Source of the DNA: Shewanella sediminis HAW-EB3
Lineage (GTDB): Bacteria > Pseudomonadota > Gammaproteobacteria > Enterobacterales > Shewanellaceae
Assembly: GCF_000018025.1 (NCBI RefSeq)
Contig: NC_009831.1
Span: forward strand, 2,604,001-2,668,000
Direction: 5' to 3'
Length of the DNA: 64,000 nucleotides
Position 1 is the stretch's first letter; every line of letters starts with the position of its first letter. Of this stretch, positions 37,354 through 46,230 are shown one piece after another. A program made the translations under genes and the position numbers. Below the pieces are notes generated by a model, which worked only from the letters and a program-made list of their open reading frames with translations, had not been told where the DNA came from and made no database searches.

Positions 37354-39120
37354 TTAGTTACACTGATGTGGATAGGAGATGTTATCCACATATTCGATGG
37401 AGCAACTGGAATCGCAAGGATCACATAGGTTACGCTCGACACGTTCAACATCGTGACAGAAATTACAACCTATACCAGCGCTGCCTTTCTCGACATGATT
37501 GTGCATTCTATCCCAGGTGCGCGGTAAGTTTTTACTGCCATCATGGCACTGAGCACACACTTGCTCTTTAGGTCCTTTGAGTTTGTACCCTAAGGCATCG
37601 AGCTTAGAGTCAGTAGTTAAATCAAGATTTTCTTCATGGCACTGACTACAAGCCGCAACATCACTTGCCGGGTTAACACCATGGTTTATCACCTGATAAG
37701 TATCGGTTTCTATCCACTTGTATGGTTCATTCACAGGGTAGCCCATGTTAACCAGACCAGCCTCGATAGCTGCAACTGCGTCACCGGAACCTTTGATATA
37801 TTCGAAGGTATCGAGTGCAATCATACGGTCGTCGGCAACCGTCATTGGCTGAGTCGCTGTCTTGTACTTGAATGGCATTAACTTACCATCCGATACATCA
37901 CCTATAGGACGAGAAGTCGGATAGCGTCCGGTGGCGGGATCCACAATACCCAGATCATGCAGCAGGTAGTTATCACTCTTACGATTCCAGAATCTCATCT
38001 CCGGAGTCTGGTTTGCCAATTTATCGGCATGGGGGTGACCAGCACCGGAAACACCATCGGCTGGTGTACCATCATGATGGAAACGCCAATCTCTGTGCAT
38101 CTCTGTAGGTACATGTGAAGGGTCACCAAGATCTTTTGCATAGGTTGGAATGTGACAGGATTGACATGAAACTCTTGCCACATGACGATCGGGCTCATCA
38201 CGACGTCCAGAGCTTGCATGTCCTGAACCAGAGTCCATTCCGACGTGACAGGTACCACTGCTACATGTCACCTCAGCGCCTCTGACTATATCATCGGTAG
38301 GGCGCAGATCTGAGCCTTTACCTATCACTCTATGGCTATCAAACTTGTGGCAATCCTGACACTCCAGGTTAGCACCGGCGACATTCATATGAACATCGAA
38401 ATGCATGTCTGAGTTCGCCATTAAGGCCGAAGATATATCGCCGCGCTTCACACCATCACCACCACCGGCGTAGGCATGACACTTAAGACAGTTAGTTCTG
38501 CCAGGGGCCGCGATGTTCTGAACGTAACTATCCAGATCGACCTGTGCAGTACCATCTGATGGACCCATGCTACCGTCTGGTTTTCTTACACGGTTTAGGG
38601 CGTAGTCTTTGTTATGACACATCAAACAATCGACATTGGCGTTGGTATCACCTTCGCCAGGCTTAATACCGCGGCCAGCATGACATGAACCACAAACCGG
38701 CCAGTCACCTTCGATGTTGATGCAATAGCTGTTTACTGCGTTGGTAAGCTTACCCTGTAGGGTACCACCCTGGTTTACCATGTCAGGTGTATCACCCGTC
38801 CATTGATAGTGAGTAGAGCCAAACATCTCATCATACTGAGAACCACCAACCCCACCGTCGTGACAGTTTATACAAGCATTTGGGTAGTCGGTCCAACTCA
38901 GATCTGAGTGTGGGTTAGAAGCATTACAGCCATTAACGGGTTCGACGTCACAGACGCCACATGAGTTGAGCTCCCAGACCAATGAGTTGTTATCGTTACA
39001 ATCTAAACTCGATTTGTAACCATCTCCATCATTGTCTACAGGTTTACCGGCGCTAACCGGAAGAGCAAGGATTAAGGCAAGTAAGCCTATATATCCTGAT
39101 ACTTTAGTTTTACTCATCAC
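37354..39120 (-). CDS. Periplasmic multihaem c-type cytochrome with about ten haem sites
   Basis: A 588-residue exported cytochrome: signal peptide ending near LPVSAGK. Next comes a calcium-binding-like DNDGDGYKSSLDCNDNN motif of the MopE/PF11617 type. Haem attachment motifs are CINCH, CGSCH, CLMCH, CLKCH, CQDCH, a longer-spaced CSSGTCH, CQSCH, CSQCH, CAQCH and CNFCH: nine CxxCH plus one CX4CH. It resembles the octahaem/cytochrome-cB group related to tetrathionate and nitrogen-oxide enzymes, but the haem count is higher. No partner or maturation gene is nearby. The C-terminal 30 residues hold six extra Cys (CDPCDSSC and beyond) without His, which may form disulphides. Confidence 0.85.
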   Translation of the reverse strand: MMSKTKVSGYIGLLALILALPVSAGKPVDNDGDGYKSSLDCNDNNSLVWELNSCGVCDVEPVNGCNASNPHSDLSWTDYPNACINCHDGGVGGSQYDEMFGSTHYQWTGDTPDMVNQGGTLQGKLTNAVNSYCINIEGDWPVCGSCHAGRGIKPGEGDTNANVDCLMCHNKDYALNRVRKPDGSMGPSDGTAQVDLDSYVQNIAAPGRTNCLKCHAYAGGGDGVKRGDISSALMANSDMHFDVHMNVAGANLECQDCHKFDSHRVIGKGSDLRPTDDIVRGAEVTCSSGTCHVGMDSGSGHASSGRRDEPDRHVARVSCQSCHIPTYAKDLGDPSHVPTEMHRDWRFHHDGTPADGVSGAGHPHADKLANQTPEMRFWNRKSDNYLLHDLGIVDPATGRYPTSRPIGDVSDGKLMPFKYKTATQPMTVADDRMIALDTFEYIKGSGDAVAAIEAGLVNMGYPVNEPYKWIETDTYQVINHGVNPASDVAACSQCHEENLDLTTDSKLDALGYKLKGPKEQVCAQCHDGSKNLPRTWDRMHNHVEKGSAGIGCNFCHDVERVERNLCDPCDSSCSIEYVDNISYPHQCN

Positions 39121-40836
39121 TGCACTCCATTTTTATTTTTTATATAATGGTATTTATGGATTAGACCACTACGCCAAAAACAGATTAATGCCTTTTTATG
39201 CTAAGAGATGTAAATATCACCTCATAAAACAAGGGGCTTTCTATAAAATTTTTACTGTTTACAACAGTCACTCGAAGCGCCTTAGATTTATTCAGGATGC
39301 ACTTAGTCGAAAGACATGATCCAACGTTTGTCTCTTCCAAAATTAAAACCGCATTGAACGGTTATGTTTGTCGGCAGTTTACTTATATTACAGAGTGTAA
39401 GCCGACGGTTTTACACTCATGCTTAATTGGTGTTTTTGTTGAAGCTAATATTCCACTCAAAGTTAACGAATATTAAAATAACGATTCATGTTTACGCTGG
39501 TAATTACATTTAACAAATTTGTTACTTCATTTTAGTTCAACTTACATGAACGATTCAGTTTGTTTTATGAGCTAGATCTAGTTTTTAGAAAAACGTATAA
39601 GATTTTTTTACTACAGCTTTCCCTTAATTAATGAGGTGCTTGTGCGGGCGTGTAGGAAATACTAAATACAGCGTAAGATCGACTGTTTCCTACCAGTATA
39701 TTAATAAGGCTGATGTTAACCAGATCAAGAAGTGAAGGCTTTCTTGTTGTTGATGTCCTCTCGTGTGTAGGTTGCTGTTTTTAATGTGATAAGTTTGACT
39801 GCGGTTGGATGTGGGCTCTTACTGTGGAGTTGGTCACCAAATGCTGAGTAACGTGATATAGGTTATCTTTTAGGCCCGAATGTCAATTTAATCACAGAGA
39901 TTATTATTCGAATAAAATAGCGAGCTTATCGCTTGGAGAAGTTAAGTTAGAGGTTAATGCTTTTAGAGGTGCTCTATGTAAAACGTCTATTTCTTTAAGG
40001 TTGTAAGAAGGTTGTAGATAAAGTGAAGTTTAGGAGAGATGGCCAAATTGGCGTGTTTTAATTACAGTGTTTACGCACAGGGCAATGAATAAAGGTTTAG
40101 CAGCTAGTGAAATGTTTAAAGCTGAAACTTTGTATTGTGATATGGCTGGCTAATTACTCCTCTGGGAATATAAATCCGCAGTAAAATCGTAAATGATAAA
40201 TGGGTTAATTAGCAGTGAGGGCTGCTTATATTTATCAACGAAGTAGACCTCGTTATAAAATGGAGTATTCACTCTACATATGGGGTGTAAGTAGAACGAT
40301 TAACGTCATTTAGTTTTTAATTTATGTTAACGGGAAGAGTTGAACCATTAATGACATTGTGGTGGAATTAAAATAAAATGTTTTGACCATGCTTAATCTG
40401 AAATTTGAAGTTTTATCACTGCTTAAAGGGGAGGGCTAGTAACTAAGCTAAGCTGCCTGGTAAAGGTAGAGTAGAGACAATTAAGTTAAAAATCACCCGA
40501 TAGACACAAGGCAAGAAGAGAATAAATAGCATGCCTGCCATAAACATCAACAAACTTACCACCAACAGCAAGGAGACAAAGATGTTGGATCTGGTACTAC
40601 ACTGATAACCGGTTTTAATGTGGCTAAACTATCTATCTGCCAGCACCTTTTTTGGGTTAGTGCTAAATTGACCACGACTAAACTTTGATCTTTCAATTAG
40701 CGATCGTTTAAACTACCTATTATCTACCTGGATACGGCTGTACAATCTGCAACTCACAGAGTTAAACCTCTTTGGTTTAGTTCAGGATTAACTGACTACA
40801 CTGGCCGATACAAGATTAATAACAATACGAGATTAA
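39121..40836. other. Long gene-poor stretch
   Basis: About 1.7 kb of AT-rich sequence with no open frame that looks coding on either strand. It contains the promoter region of the cytochrome at the left end. Near 40570-40605 there is a strong ribosome site followed by a seven-codon frame (MLDLVLH). A TAAACC/GGTTTA hairpin lies at about 40764-40780. It may hold decayed genes or small RNAs; none could be identified. Confidence 0.45.
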
Positions 40837-41037
40837 ATGCAAACTTCAAAAATTGATCCAATGACACTGGATTACCTTCTCAAATTAAGAAGAGCACAAT
40901 CGCTAAACACGTTAGAGACGATGACCGAGGCATTAGAGAGAGATAATCCCTTAGCCAGCGCTCAAGAGTCGATCGCTCAGGCATGGGTACTGCGCGAAAA
41001 AGAGATTAAATCAGGCGTGTTAACCAGCATCGCTTAA
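40837..41037 (+). CDS. Small hypothetical protein
   Basis: A 66-residue soluble, helix-rich protein with protein-like composition (TLDYLLKLRRAQSLNTLETMTEALERD, then QESIAQAWVLREKEIKSG). There is no signal peptide, membrane segment or known motif. The regular spacing of Leu suggests two amphipathic helices. The ribosome site is weak (GAG 6 nt upstream). No close neighbour suggests a role. Confidence 0.5.
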   Translation: MQTSKIDPMTLDYLLKLRRAQSLNTLETMTEALERDNPLASAQESIAQAWVLREKEIKSGVLTSIA

Positions 41038-41183
41038 CAAGTAAAGTTTGCTTAAGCTGGTTCGTTCAATGAAAGAGTGAATGAAAAAATCCACTTCGAA
41101 GCGCTCGATGAAATGTTAGTCGATAGTTTTATCGAACAGGAAAAGCCAGTTGGAACGTCAACTGGCTAACAGAAGCGGTTATT

Positions 41184-41441
41184 TTAAATCAATTTCCAGA
41201 CTTGGAGTTCAGGGTTGTCGTAGCCTTTCTCTAATCTTTTGTCGAGCTGTCCAAGTAGTTGGTTGAGCTTTTCAATGGATGGAGAATCATTATAGTCCGC
41301 TATACACTTCTCCTTTATCTCAATAGTCCGAAAGCGACCTTGTTGGAAGCTGTCTTTTTTCTCATAACTTCCACCCCCTGTGTATTGGTATTCACTCACA
41401 AACTCGATAATGTCCATAAGCTCATCAAGTAGTAGTTCCAT
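41184..41441 (-). CDS. Small acidic hypothetical protein
   Basis: An 85-residue protein of unknown family: a helical start (MELLLDELMDIIEFVSEY), a Gly/Tyr-rich loop, and a Lys/Glu-rich C-terminal helix (KLNQLLGQLDKRLEKGYDNP). The ribosome site AAGGAG is excellent and well spaced, which argues that the gene is real. It has no membrane segment and stands alone. Confidence 0.6.
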   Translation of the reverse strand: MELLLDELMDIIEFVSEYQYTGGGSYEKKDSFQQGRFRTIEIKEKCIADYNDSPSIEKLNQLLGQLDKRLEKGYDNPELQVWKLI

Positions 41442-41471
41442 TTATACTCCTTACAAATCATAAGCGCTGAG

Positions 41472-41600
41472 TTATTGGTTTAAAAGTATTTCAGAGTCTC
41501 TATGAGTGTAGTCCACTACGGAAGCTGTAGGCCTATATGTCTTTTAATATCGATGTCCCTTCACTTAGAGCCTTATGGTATTTTGCTATTAAACCAATAA
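41472..41600. repeat. 129-bp MITE-like inverted-repeat element
   Basis: The ends are perfect 12-bp inverted repeats, TTATTGGTTTAA and TTAAACCAATAA. Beyond them the similarity continues in part (AAGTATTT.. and ..GAGTG/CACTT..). No open frame is inside. The size and layout resemble a miniature inverted-repeat element, but no target-site duplication was confirmed. Confidence 0.4.
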
Positions 41601-41826
41601 GTTAAGTATGTCGACCTCATGTGGTTGATGTAGACATAAGCACTCCGGCGTAGTTGATAGCTACAGCGTATCAAATACACGTTCAAGCAGTATCGCCCAA
41701 ATGTAAAGGCGTGTAAAAACGAGACTATTGTTTATGCTGCGGAAAACAGCTCTTGAAATAAAGGGCTCAAGTATGGTGCGCCCCAAAGATTACAATAAAC
41801 AGTAATGGGGTAGTGGTTACTCTATT

Positions 41827-42033
41827 TCATGCGTCTTCTTCGTGCATATAGTCTTCGATTAGGGTCATCTGCTCATCGGCTGTTCCATTGTTTATGGCCA
41901 GCCGATAGTTGCCGTCAGGCATAGCTTCCAGAAATAGGCTTTCGCCTTTATGGAGCTTGAGCTGGTCGAGCACATCGTGTGGCAGCTCAACTCCCAACCC
42001 CGTACCCACGGCACGTATCTTAAGTTCAGTCAT
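41827..42033 (-). CDS. AbrB/MazE-like antitoxin-type protein
   Basis: A 68-residue protein. LKIRAVGTGLGVELPHDVLDQLKLHKGESLFLEAMPDGNYRLAI is the swapped-hairpin AbrB/MazE/SpoVT DNA-binding pattern (normally 'vrk.GnSlgv.lP..vl..l.l..Gd.l'). The acidic C-terminal tail (EQMTLIEDYMHEEDA) is the part that binds a toxin in MazE-type antitoxins. No toxin gene is seen downstream within 380 bp, so it is an orphan or a regulator. Confidence 0.7.
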   Translation of the reverse strand: MTELKIRAVGTGLGVELPHDVLDQLKLHKGESLFLEAMPDGNYRLAINNGTADEQMTLIEDYMHEEDA

Positions 42034-42150
42034 TATCGTTATTCACTTATATCATCCGGCATTCTTATGTATGCCTGTTATGCCAGTAGCAAGAACAAGT
42101 ATATGAATTAAAATTATAGTAGAACCAGCGGGGAACGATACATAACGGAG

Positions 42151-42370
42151 TTATACCAATCGGTATAAAGATGTGATCGCTCAGCGAGAATTTAGCGCTT
42201 CTGAGGCTAGGCAACGAGTGAAGAGCATAGTTATTCTACGTTTAAGCTCGTTAACACAGCATCGAATGCGCTAAAACTCGCCTTTCAGGAGTGTTTTTGG
42301 CTGCCTAATTCTGCGTTGAATGACTTCAGAAGGGAGCACCATTCCCACACCAATTATCGATCGGTATTAT
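42151..42370. repeat. Dispersed intergenic repeat of Shewanella type
   Basis: It starts with the 18-bp palindrome TTATACCAATCGGTATAA and ends with a related ACCAATTATCGATCGGTAT. The inside contains GATCGCTCAGCGAGAATTTAGCG and a second, partly complementary AATGCGCTAAAACTCGCC, so the whole can fold on itself. Repeats with such termini recur in intergenic regions of Shewanella; that is from memory and was not checked. No coding capacity. Confidence 0.5.
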
Positions 42371-42501
42371 ATCCATGGTTATGATCGTATGTGGAACCGT
42401 GACTATTCCTAATCCTTGGTCAGTGCCCTAATATGTATAGAATAGGAACCGCCTGGAAGGGGAAGTGACGCTTGGTTAGCACCTGGAACAGTAGAAGTAA
42501 T

Positions 42502-43257
42502 ATGCCGATAACGAAAAAATCGATCTCCTTTGTATTGATCAGAGGGTTATTCAGAGAGCAGAGACATTGGGGGAGATTCCCGGCCCTTCTATCTAAAAAA
42601 TTTCCTGATGCAGATGTTATTTGCGTTAATATTCCAGGATCTGGTCGGCGAAATATGGAACTGTCTCCAATCTCTATCGAGTCGATGGTAGATAAAATCA
42701 GAGAAGATCTTGGTGATAGAAGTCCTGTCAACATCATAGCCATCTCTATGGGAGGCATGATTGGCTTGCGGTGGGCTGCAATGTACCCGGATGAGATCAA
42801 TAGCGTGATCTGTATAAATACCAGTGCCAAAAATTATTCCGGTTTCCATCATAGGTTAAGTCCGAAAAATTATTTTAAAATCATCAAGGCTGTATTCTCA
42901 AATGTGGAGCGACGAGAGAAGGCTATCTATAGTCTGGTTTCAAACCGGAGTGAAAGCACCAAAACAATCGATGATTGGATTAGTTATGCAGAGGAGTACC
43001 CAATCAGAAAAAACAACTTTTTCAGGCAGTTATTGGCAGCGTTCAGGTTTGACATCACAAGGCCTGTGAGTTGCAGACTGCTATTTATATCATCCCTCAA
43101 TGATAACCTGGTTAGCCATGATGCTACTAAGGCAATAGCGGATAAATGGCATGAGCCATTGCTTGTGAATACGGTTGCCGGTCATGATATACCACTGGAT
43201 GATCCTCAATGGTTATGTGACAAGGTAGAGAGCTTCCTAACCATGTCTTCATGTTAG
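42502..43257 (+). CDS. Alpha/beta hydrolase
   Basis: A 251-residue serine hydrolase fold protein. The oxyanion region is FVLIRGLFREQRHWG, the nucleophile elbow is IIAISMGGMIGLRWA (Ser in S-M-G-G), the acid is probably in FISSLNDNLVS, and the catalytic His in TVAGHDIPLDDP. The substrate is unknown. The ATG at 42502 is chosen because it starts just before the first conserved strand; an upstream in-frame start at 42472 is also possible. Confidence 0.85.
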   Translation: MPITKKSISFVLIRGLFREQRHWGRFPALLSKKFPDADVICVNIPGSGRRNMELSPISIESMVDKIREDLGDRSPVNIIAISMGGMIGLRWAAMYPDEINSVICINTSAKNYSGFHHRLSPKNYFKIIKAVFSNVERREKAIYSLVSNRSESTKTIDDWISYAEEYPIRKNNFFRQLLAAFRFDITRPVSCRLLFISSLNDNLVSHDATKAIADKWHEPLLVNTVAGHDIPLDDPQWLCDKVESFLTMSSC

Positions 43258-43424
43258 AAATAACGCTCAATCTTTTTAGACTGTTTGGTTCCTAAACCAC
43301 TTATAGGCAAATAGTAGGTAAAAAGTTGACTATACTGAACTATGAAAAGCGTTTCTTAGAGCGTGATAGGGTTGTTAAGTTTATAGGATATCATGACTCT
43401 AAGTTCAGCAACCGTGTTAGTTTC

Positions 43425-43536
43425 TGGGCTTACAGCGCGGTCAACGAGGGAAGTAGCAAAACCCTGAAATAGCTAGCCCCCGACGCGCTTTTCACTCACT
43501 TTTCTTAAGGCCTGCTTCTTAGCAGGCCTTTTTTTG
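43425..43536 (+). ncRNA. Candidate small RNA ending in a strong terminator
   Basis: No protein is encoded between the hydrolase and the next gene. Here a stem AGCGCG(G)TC / GACGCGCT at 43434-43442 and about 43481-43489 encloses an AGGG/CCCT inner stem. A strong intrinsic terminator follows: AAGGCCTGCT / AGCAGGCCTT, TCTT loop, seven T, at 43507-43536. The terminator is 250 bp beyond the hydrolase, too far to be an obvious part of it. It resembles no RNA family I recognise. Confidence 0.4.
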
Positions 43537-43604
43537 CTGTTTTAAAACAAGGTCTTCCTGGTTTAGATAGTGAAAATAACAGTACTGATAGAGCCGCTAA
43601 CATG

Positions 43605-43919
43605 TTACTGCTTATTCTCGATCATGATTCTACAGTTAGCCATATGAGCGATGACCTCAGTATTTTTACCTGACAACTTGTAGGTAAGTATGTCCCCCTC
43701 GATCTGATAGCTATCGACAATGTGTCCCTGGCCTTTACCGGTACAGTTGACTCTGATATTTGTGCCATCTGTTGTCTCTTCGACAATAACCGGGAAGTTT
43801 CTATCCAAAGCAATATGAGAACCCGCAATAGCTAAAGCTATCATCGATCCAATAAGGATTGTATTGAAGGTATTTCTTAGGCGTTCATTCATTTTGTCTT
43901 CAATATTTACTTGTGTCAT
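43605..43919 (-). CDS. Small exported or membrane-anchored hypothetical protein
   Basis: A 104-residue protein. After a charged start, one hydrophobic segment (TILIGSMIALAIAGSHIAL) acts as an uncleaved anchor or signal. A beta-rich domain with two Cys (VNCTGKGQG and MANCRIMIE) follows, which probably form a disulphide in the periplasm. No family is recognised. Confidence 0.55.
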   Translation of the reverse strand: MTQVNIEDKMNERLRNTFNTILIGSMIALAIAGSHIALDRNFPVIVEETTDGTNIRVNCTGKGQGHIVDSYQIEGDILTYKLSGKNTEVIAHMANCRIMIENKQ

Positions 43920-44298
43920 TCTTCTGCTCTCATTCAGTTTTAGCCAAAATGATGTTTCTGAACTAACCCTCGGCCAAAGTACGGCTTAATCAACTCTCAT
44001 TTCTTTCGGTCTAAAAAATGAAATGGTCATAGGTAAAAAGATTTCGTTAAATCAAGATGTTACACCATTAAGCTTAAGTGGGGATTAATCTCTTTTGATC
44101 TGCTATCTATGAACCGGTTATTAGCCACTTAATGAAGCTATTTACGGGTAGATGTATCCTATAGTTTCACTGAACTTGCCGCAGGCGACATAGCGAAGTA
44201 GTAATTGCTGCATAGCTGTAGGAGAGGTTTTACATGTGTTGCCATTGCTGTCGGTGTTGTATACGCCGCCAATCTTATTCCTGCTGTAAACATTGAAC

Positions 44299-44320
44299 AT
44301 TGAACAGTGCACTGTTCAAT
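44299..44320. promoter_or_regulatory. 22-bp perfect palindrome, possible operator
   Basis: Two 11-bp arms, ATTGAACAGTG and CACTGTTCAAT, meet with no spacer. A further half-copy (CATTGAACA) lies directly to the left. It sits in a 425-bp non-coding stretch between two minus-strand genes, 26 bp past the stop of the SnoaL-like gene. It could bind a dimeric regulator or act as a hairpin; the regulator is unknown. Confidence 0.5.
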
Positions 44321-44345
44321 TGGTTCTTAGGTGGATGGATAGTTC

Positions 44346-44759
44346 TTAGAATCCATGTGGATTATCGATGACATAAACCCAGCCTCCATCAATGTACTTC
44401 ATCACTTCAAGAGCCATCCCTGTTTGTACATTAGGAATTTCCCAATCTGAACGGATAAGTGCAAGATTACCGTTGATGTGAATCGAAGTGGCGTGTGTGA
44501 CCATGGTAACATCGCCTTGCATATAACCAGTTAGAACCTGCGATATTGCTTCTCTGCCTTTGGCTAGATTGCCTTCAGCGTCTAAGACGAATACCGCATC
44601 TTCATGGAATAACGTGCTTAACCCTGCAACATCTTTATTTGAGAAATACTCTGCAAAGAGTTGGTGTAATTCATCAGGTGTTTGCGGTTTTGTATAATCT
44701 GTTGATGCATAAGAGAAAAGAGATATTGTACTTAAAATTACGAACCATACAGCTTTCAT
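44346..44759 (-). CDS. Exported SnoaL/DUF4440-like protein
   Basis: A 137-residue protein with a signal peptide (VWFVILSTISLFSYAS). It carries an NTF2-like domain: TPDELHQLFAEYFSNKDVAGLSTLFHEDAVFVLDAEGNLAKGREAISQVL is the helix-helix-strand start of SgcJ/EcaC and DUF4440 proteins, and SIHINGNLALIRSDWEI the following strands. It probably binds a small ligand or is a periplasmic enzyme of unknown reaction. It is divergent from the HxlR regulator gene, which suggests control by it. Confidence 0.75.
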   Translation of the reverse strand: MKAVWFVILSTISLFSYASTDYTKPQTPDELHQLFAEYFSNKDVAGLSTLFHEDAVFVLDAEGNLAKGREAISQVLTGYMQGDVTMVTHATSIHINGNLALIRSDWEIPNVQTGMALEVMKYIDGGWVYVIDNPHGF

Positions 44760-44837
44760 AATATGTCCTCAGTTGGATGTTTTTGATGTTGAAGTTATAA
44801 TATTGAAGTAAGTATCAAAAAGAAACTAGGTACTTAA

Positions 44838-44867
44838 AAGTAACTAACTACCTATAAGTAACTAACT
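44838..44867. promoter_or_regulatory. Direct repeats between HxlR and SnoaL-like genes, probable operator
   Basis: Two identical 12-mers, AAGTAACTAACT, start 18 bp apart. A related TAGGTACTTAAAAG lies just before them. The site is between the divergent genes, where an HxlR-type regulator would be expected to bind. Confidence 0.5.
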
Positions 44868-44933
44868 TAGATAACCAAGGTGGTGATTAAGTGTCAGTTT
44901 GATGCTTTCAAAGCAAAGATGAAGGGAAGTAGT

Positions 44934-45269
44934 ATGAGTGAACAAGGCAAGCAACCCGAAGGCTATTGTAGTGCAGACAAATACTTAACCTTGATCTCGA
45001 CAAAGTGGACGGCTCATATTGTTTGGTTAGTGGGTCAGCATCATGAAATGCGTTTTGGGCAGATAAAAAAGCAGCTAGCACTCGTTTCTAGCAAAGTATT
45101 AAGTGAACGATTGAAGCTGTTAAATCAAGAGGGGTTCGTGTGGCGAAGACAAGAAGAAACGGTACCCTTGTCCGTGTATTACGGATTAACGCCAAAAGGC
45201 GAAGAACTTTCTGACATTATCGATACGATCGTAAAAAAATCTGATGACTGGGACCAGTACAAAGATTGA
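44934..45269 (+). CDS. HxlR family transcriptional regulator
   Basis: A 111-residue winged-helix regulator. The HxlR pattern is complete: LTLISTKWTAHIVWLVGQHHEMRFGQIKKQL, SSKVLSERLKLLNQEGFVWRRQ, VYYGLTPKGEEL. One Cys near the N-terminus (YCSADK) lies at the position used for redox or aldehyde sensing in some family members. The ATG at 44934 is chosen because AAGGGAAG precedes it; an upstream in-frame GTG adds non-conserved residues. It is divergent from the SnoaL-like gene, its likely target. Confidence 0.88.
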   Translation: MSEQGKQPEGYCSADKYLTLISTKWTAHIVWLVGQHHEMRFGQIKKQLALVSSKVLSERLKLLNQEGFVWRRQEETVPLSVYYGLTPKGEELSDIIDTIVKKSDDWDQYKD

Positions 45270-45574
45270 GTTCGAGAAACCACATATTCATCCGCGCCAT
45301 GTAACGGTTGGCTAGGTGAGGGCGCTTATCACTTAATATAGGCTTAGACATAATCAGACGCTGGAATTTTTCATAAATACCTTTGTGCAATGACTAAAAT
45401 GACAATTGTTAAGACTCAACAGCATGACTAATGAGTCAATTTAGTTTTATTGATCTATAGTCATAGCACTGGCTAATCAAGAGCTAATGAAATCATGAAA
45501 ACAGCAGAACAGACGGCTATTGAATTTTTATTGGGACAGATTCTCTGTCAAAAATATCCAGAGGCTCAGAACGC

Positions 45575-45745
45575 TTAGGTGTCACGGCGTACAATGAAAG
45601 CTTGGATAATTGCGATCTGTTCATGTTCGACCTGTACCATACAATAACAGTCGATGGAGGCCGGTATGTTGCCGTGCCACGTGATGGCAGATCTCCATTC
45701 TATGTAGGAAGTTAACGCAGTTATTTTAAGGTCCGCACCGAGCAT
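45575..45745 (-). pseudogene. Possible fragment of an NTF2-like protein
   Basis: A 56-codon minus-strand frame reads like the C-terminal half of a SnoaL/NTF2-like protein (ITALTSYIEWRSAITWHG, then CMVQVEHEQIAIIQAFI). The start of such a domain is missing and no ribosome site is present. The surroundings from 45270 to 46110 otherwise hold no gene. Call it a remnant only if a database match is found. Confidence 0.25.
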
Positions 45746-46115
45746 CTCGACTTGTAATGATATCGATAGAAGTTACTGTCCGACAACATGTCTATCCGCC
45801 TGGATTTCTAGCTGCCGCAAATATTAATGTATTGAATGCATGTAAGTTCAAGCGACACAATTTTGAACTCAATAATATTAGGGCTTATCTAAGACTGTGG
45901 GCTGGGCGCAATACATGCCTTATGTATCACGAGCGTCGGCTATTTCAATTATCGGATTAGATGTCACAACGTTTAACCTCAGCTAGTAGCGATGCTTTTA
46001 GATCTTAATATATTGAAGCTTAATCGAAGGCAGATCTTAAAAGTGAAAGAATACATTCTGAAAGGCTTTGACCACCAATTGTCTAATAAAGTCACTTCAT
46101 AAATGCTTACATGCG

Positions 46116-46143
46116 TATGCGCACAATGTATAGAAAGTTAACT
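46116..46143. repeat. Left XerCD attachment site (half-degenerate dif)
   Basis: The XerC arm TATGCGCACAA (46116-46126) and the 6-bp centre TGTATA (46127-46132) match dif. The XerD arm GAAAGTTAACT fits only 7 of 11 positions of TTATGTTAAAT. It shares the 15 bases TGCGCACAATGTATA with the right-hand site. This is what is expected when a phage-borne, imperfect XerD arm is joined to the host XerC arm. Confidence 0.8.
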
Positions 46144-46230
46144 CAAGCGCAAATGGACAAAAGCGCTTGTATACAGTAGCTTAGTTGATAGTTATAGCCC
46201 GTAAAATGTGGCACATATTGCCACACCTCA

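Noticed and set aside
39121..40836. Possible CRISPR array or tandem repeat in the long gap
   Set aside because: No regularly spaced direct repeats are present.
45757..45960. 67-codon open frame left of the prophage
   Set aside because: No ribosome site or motif; the surrounding region appears decayed.
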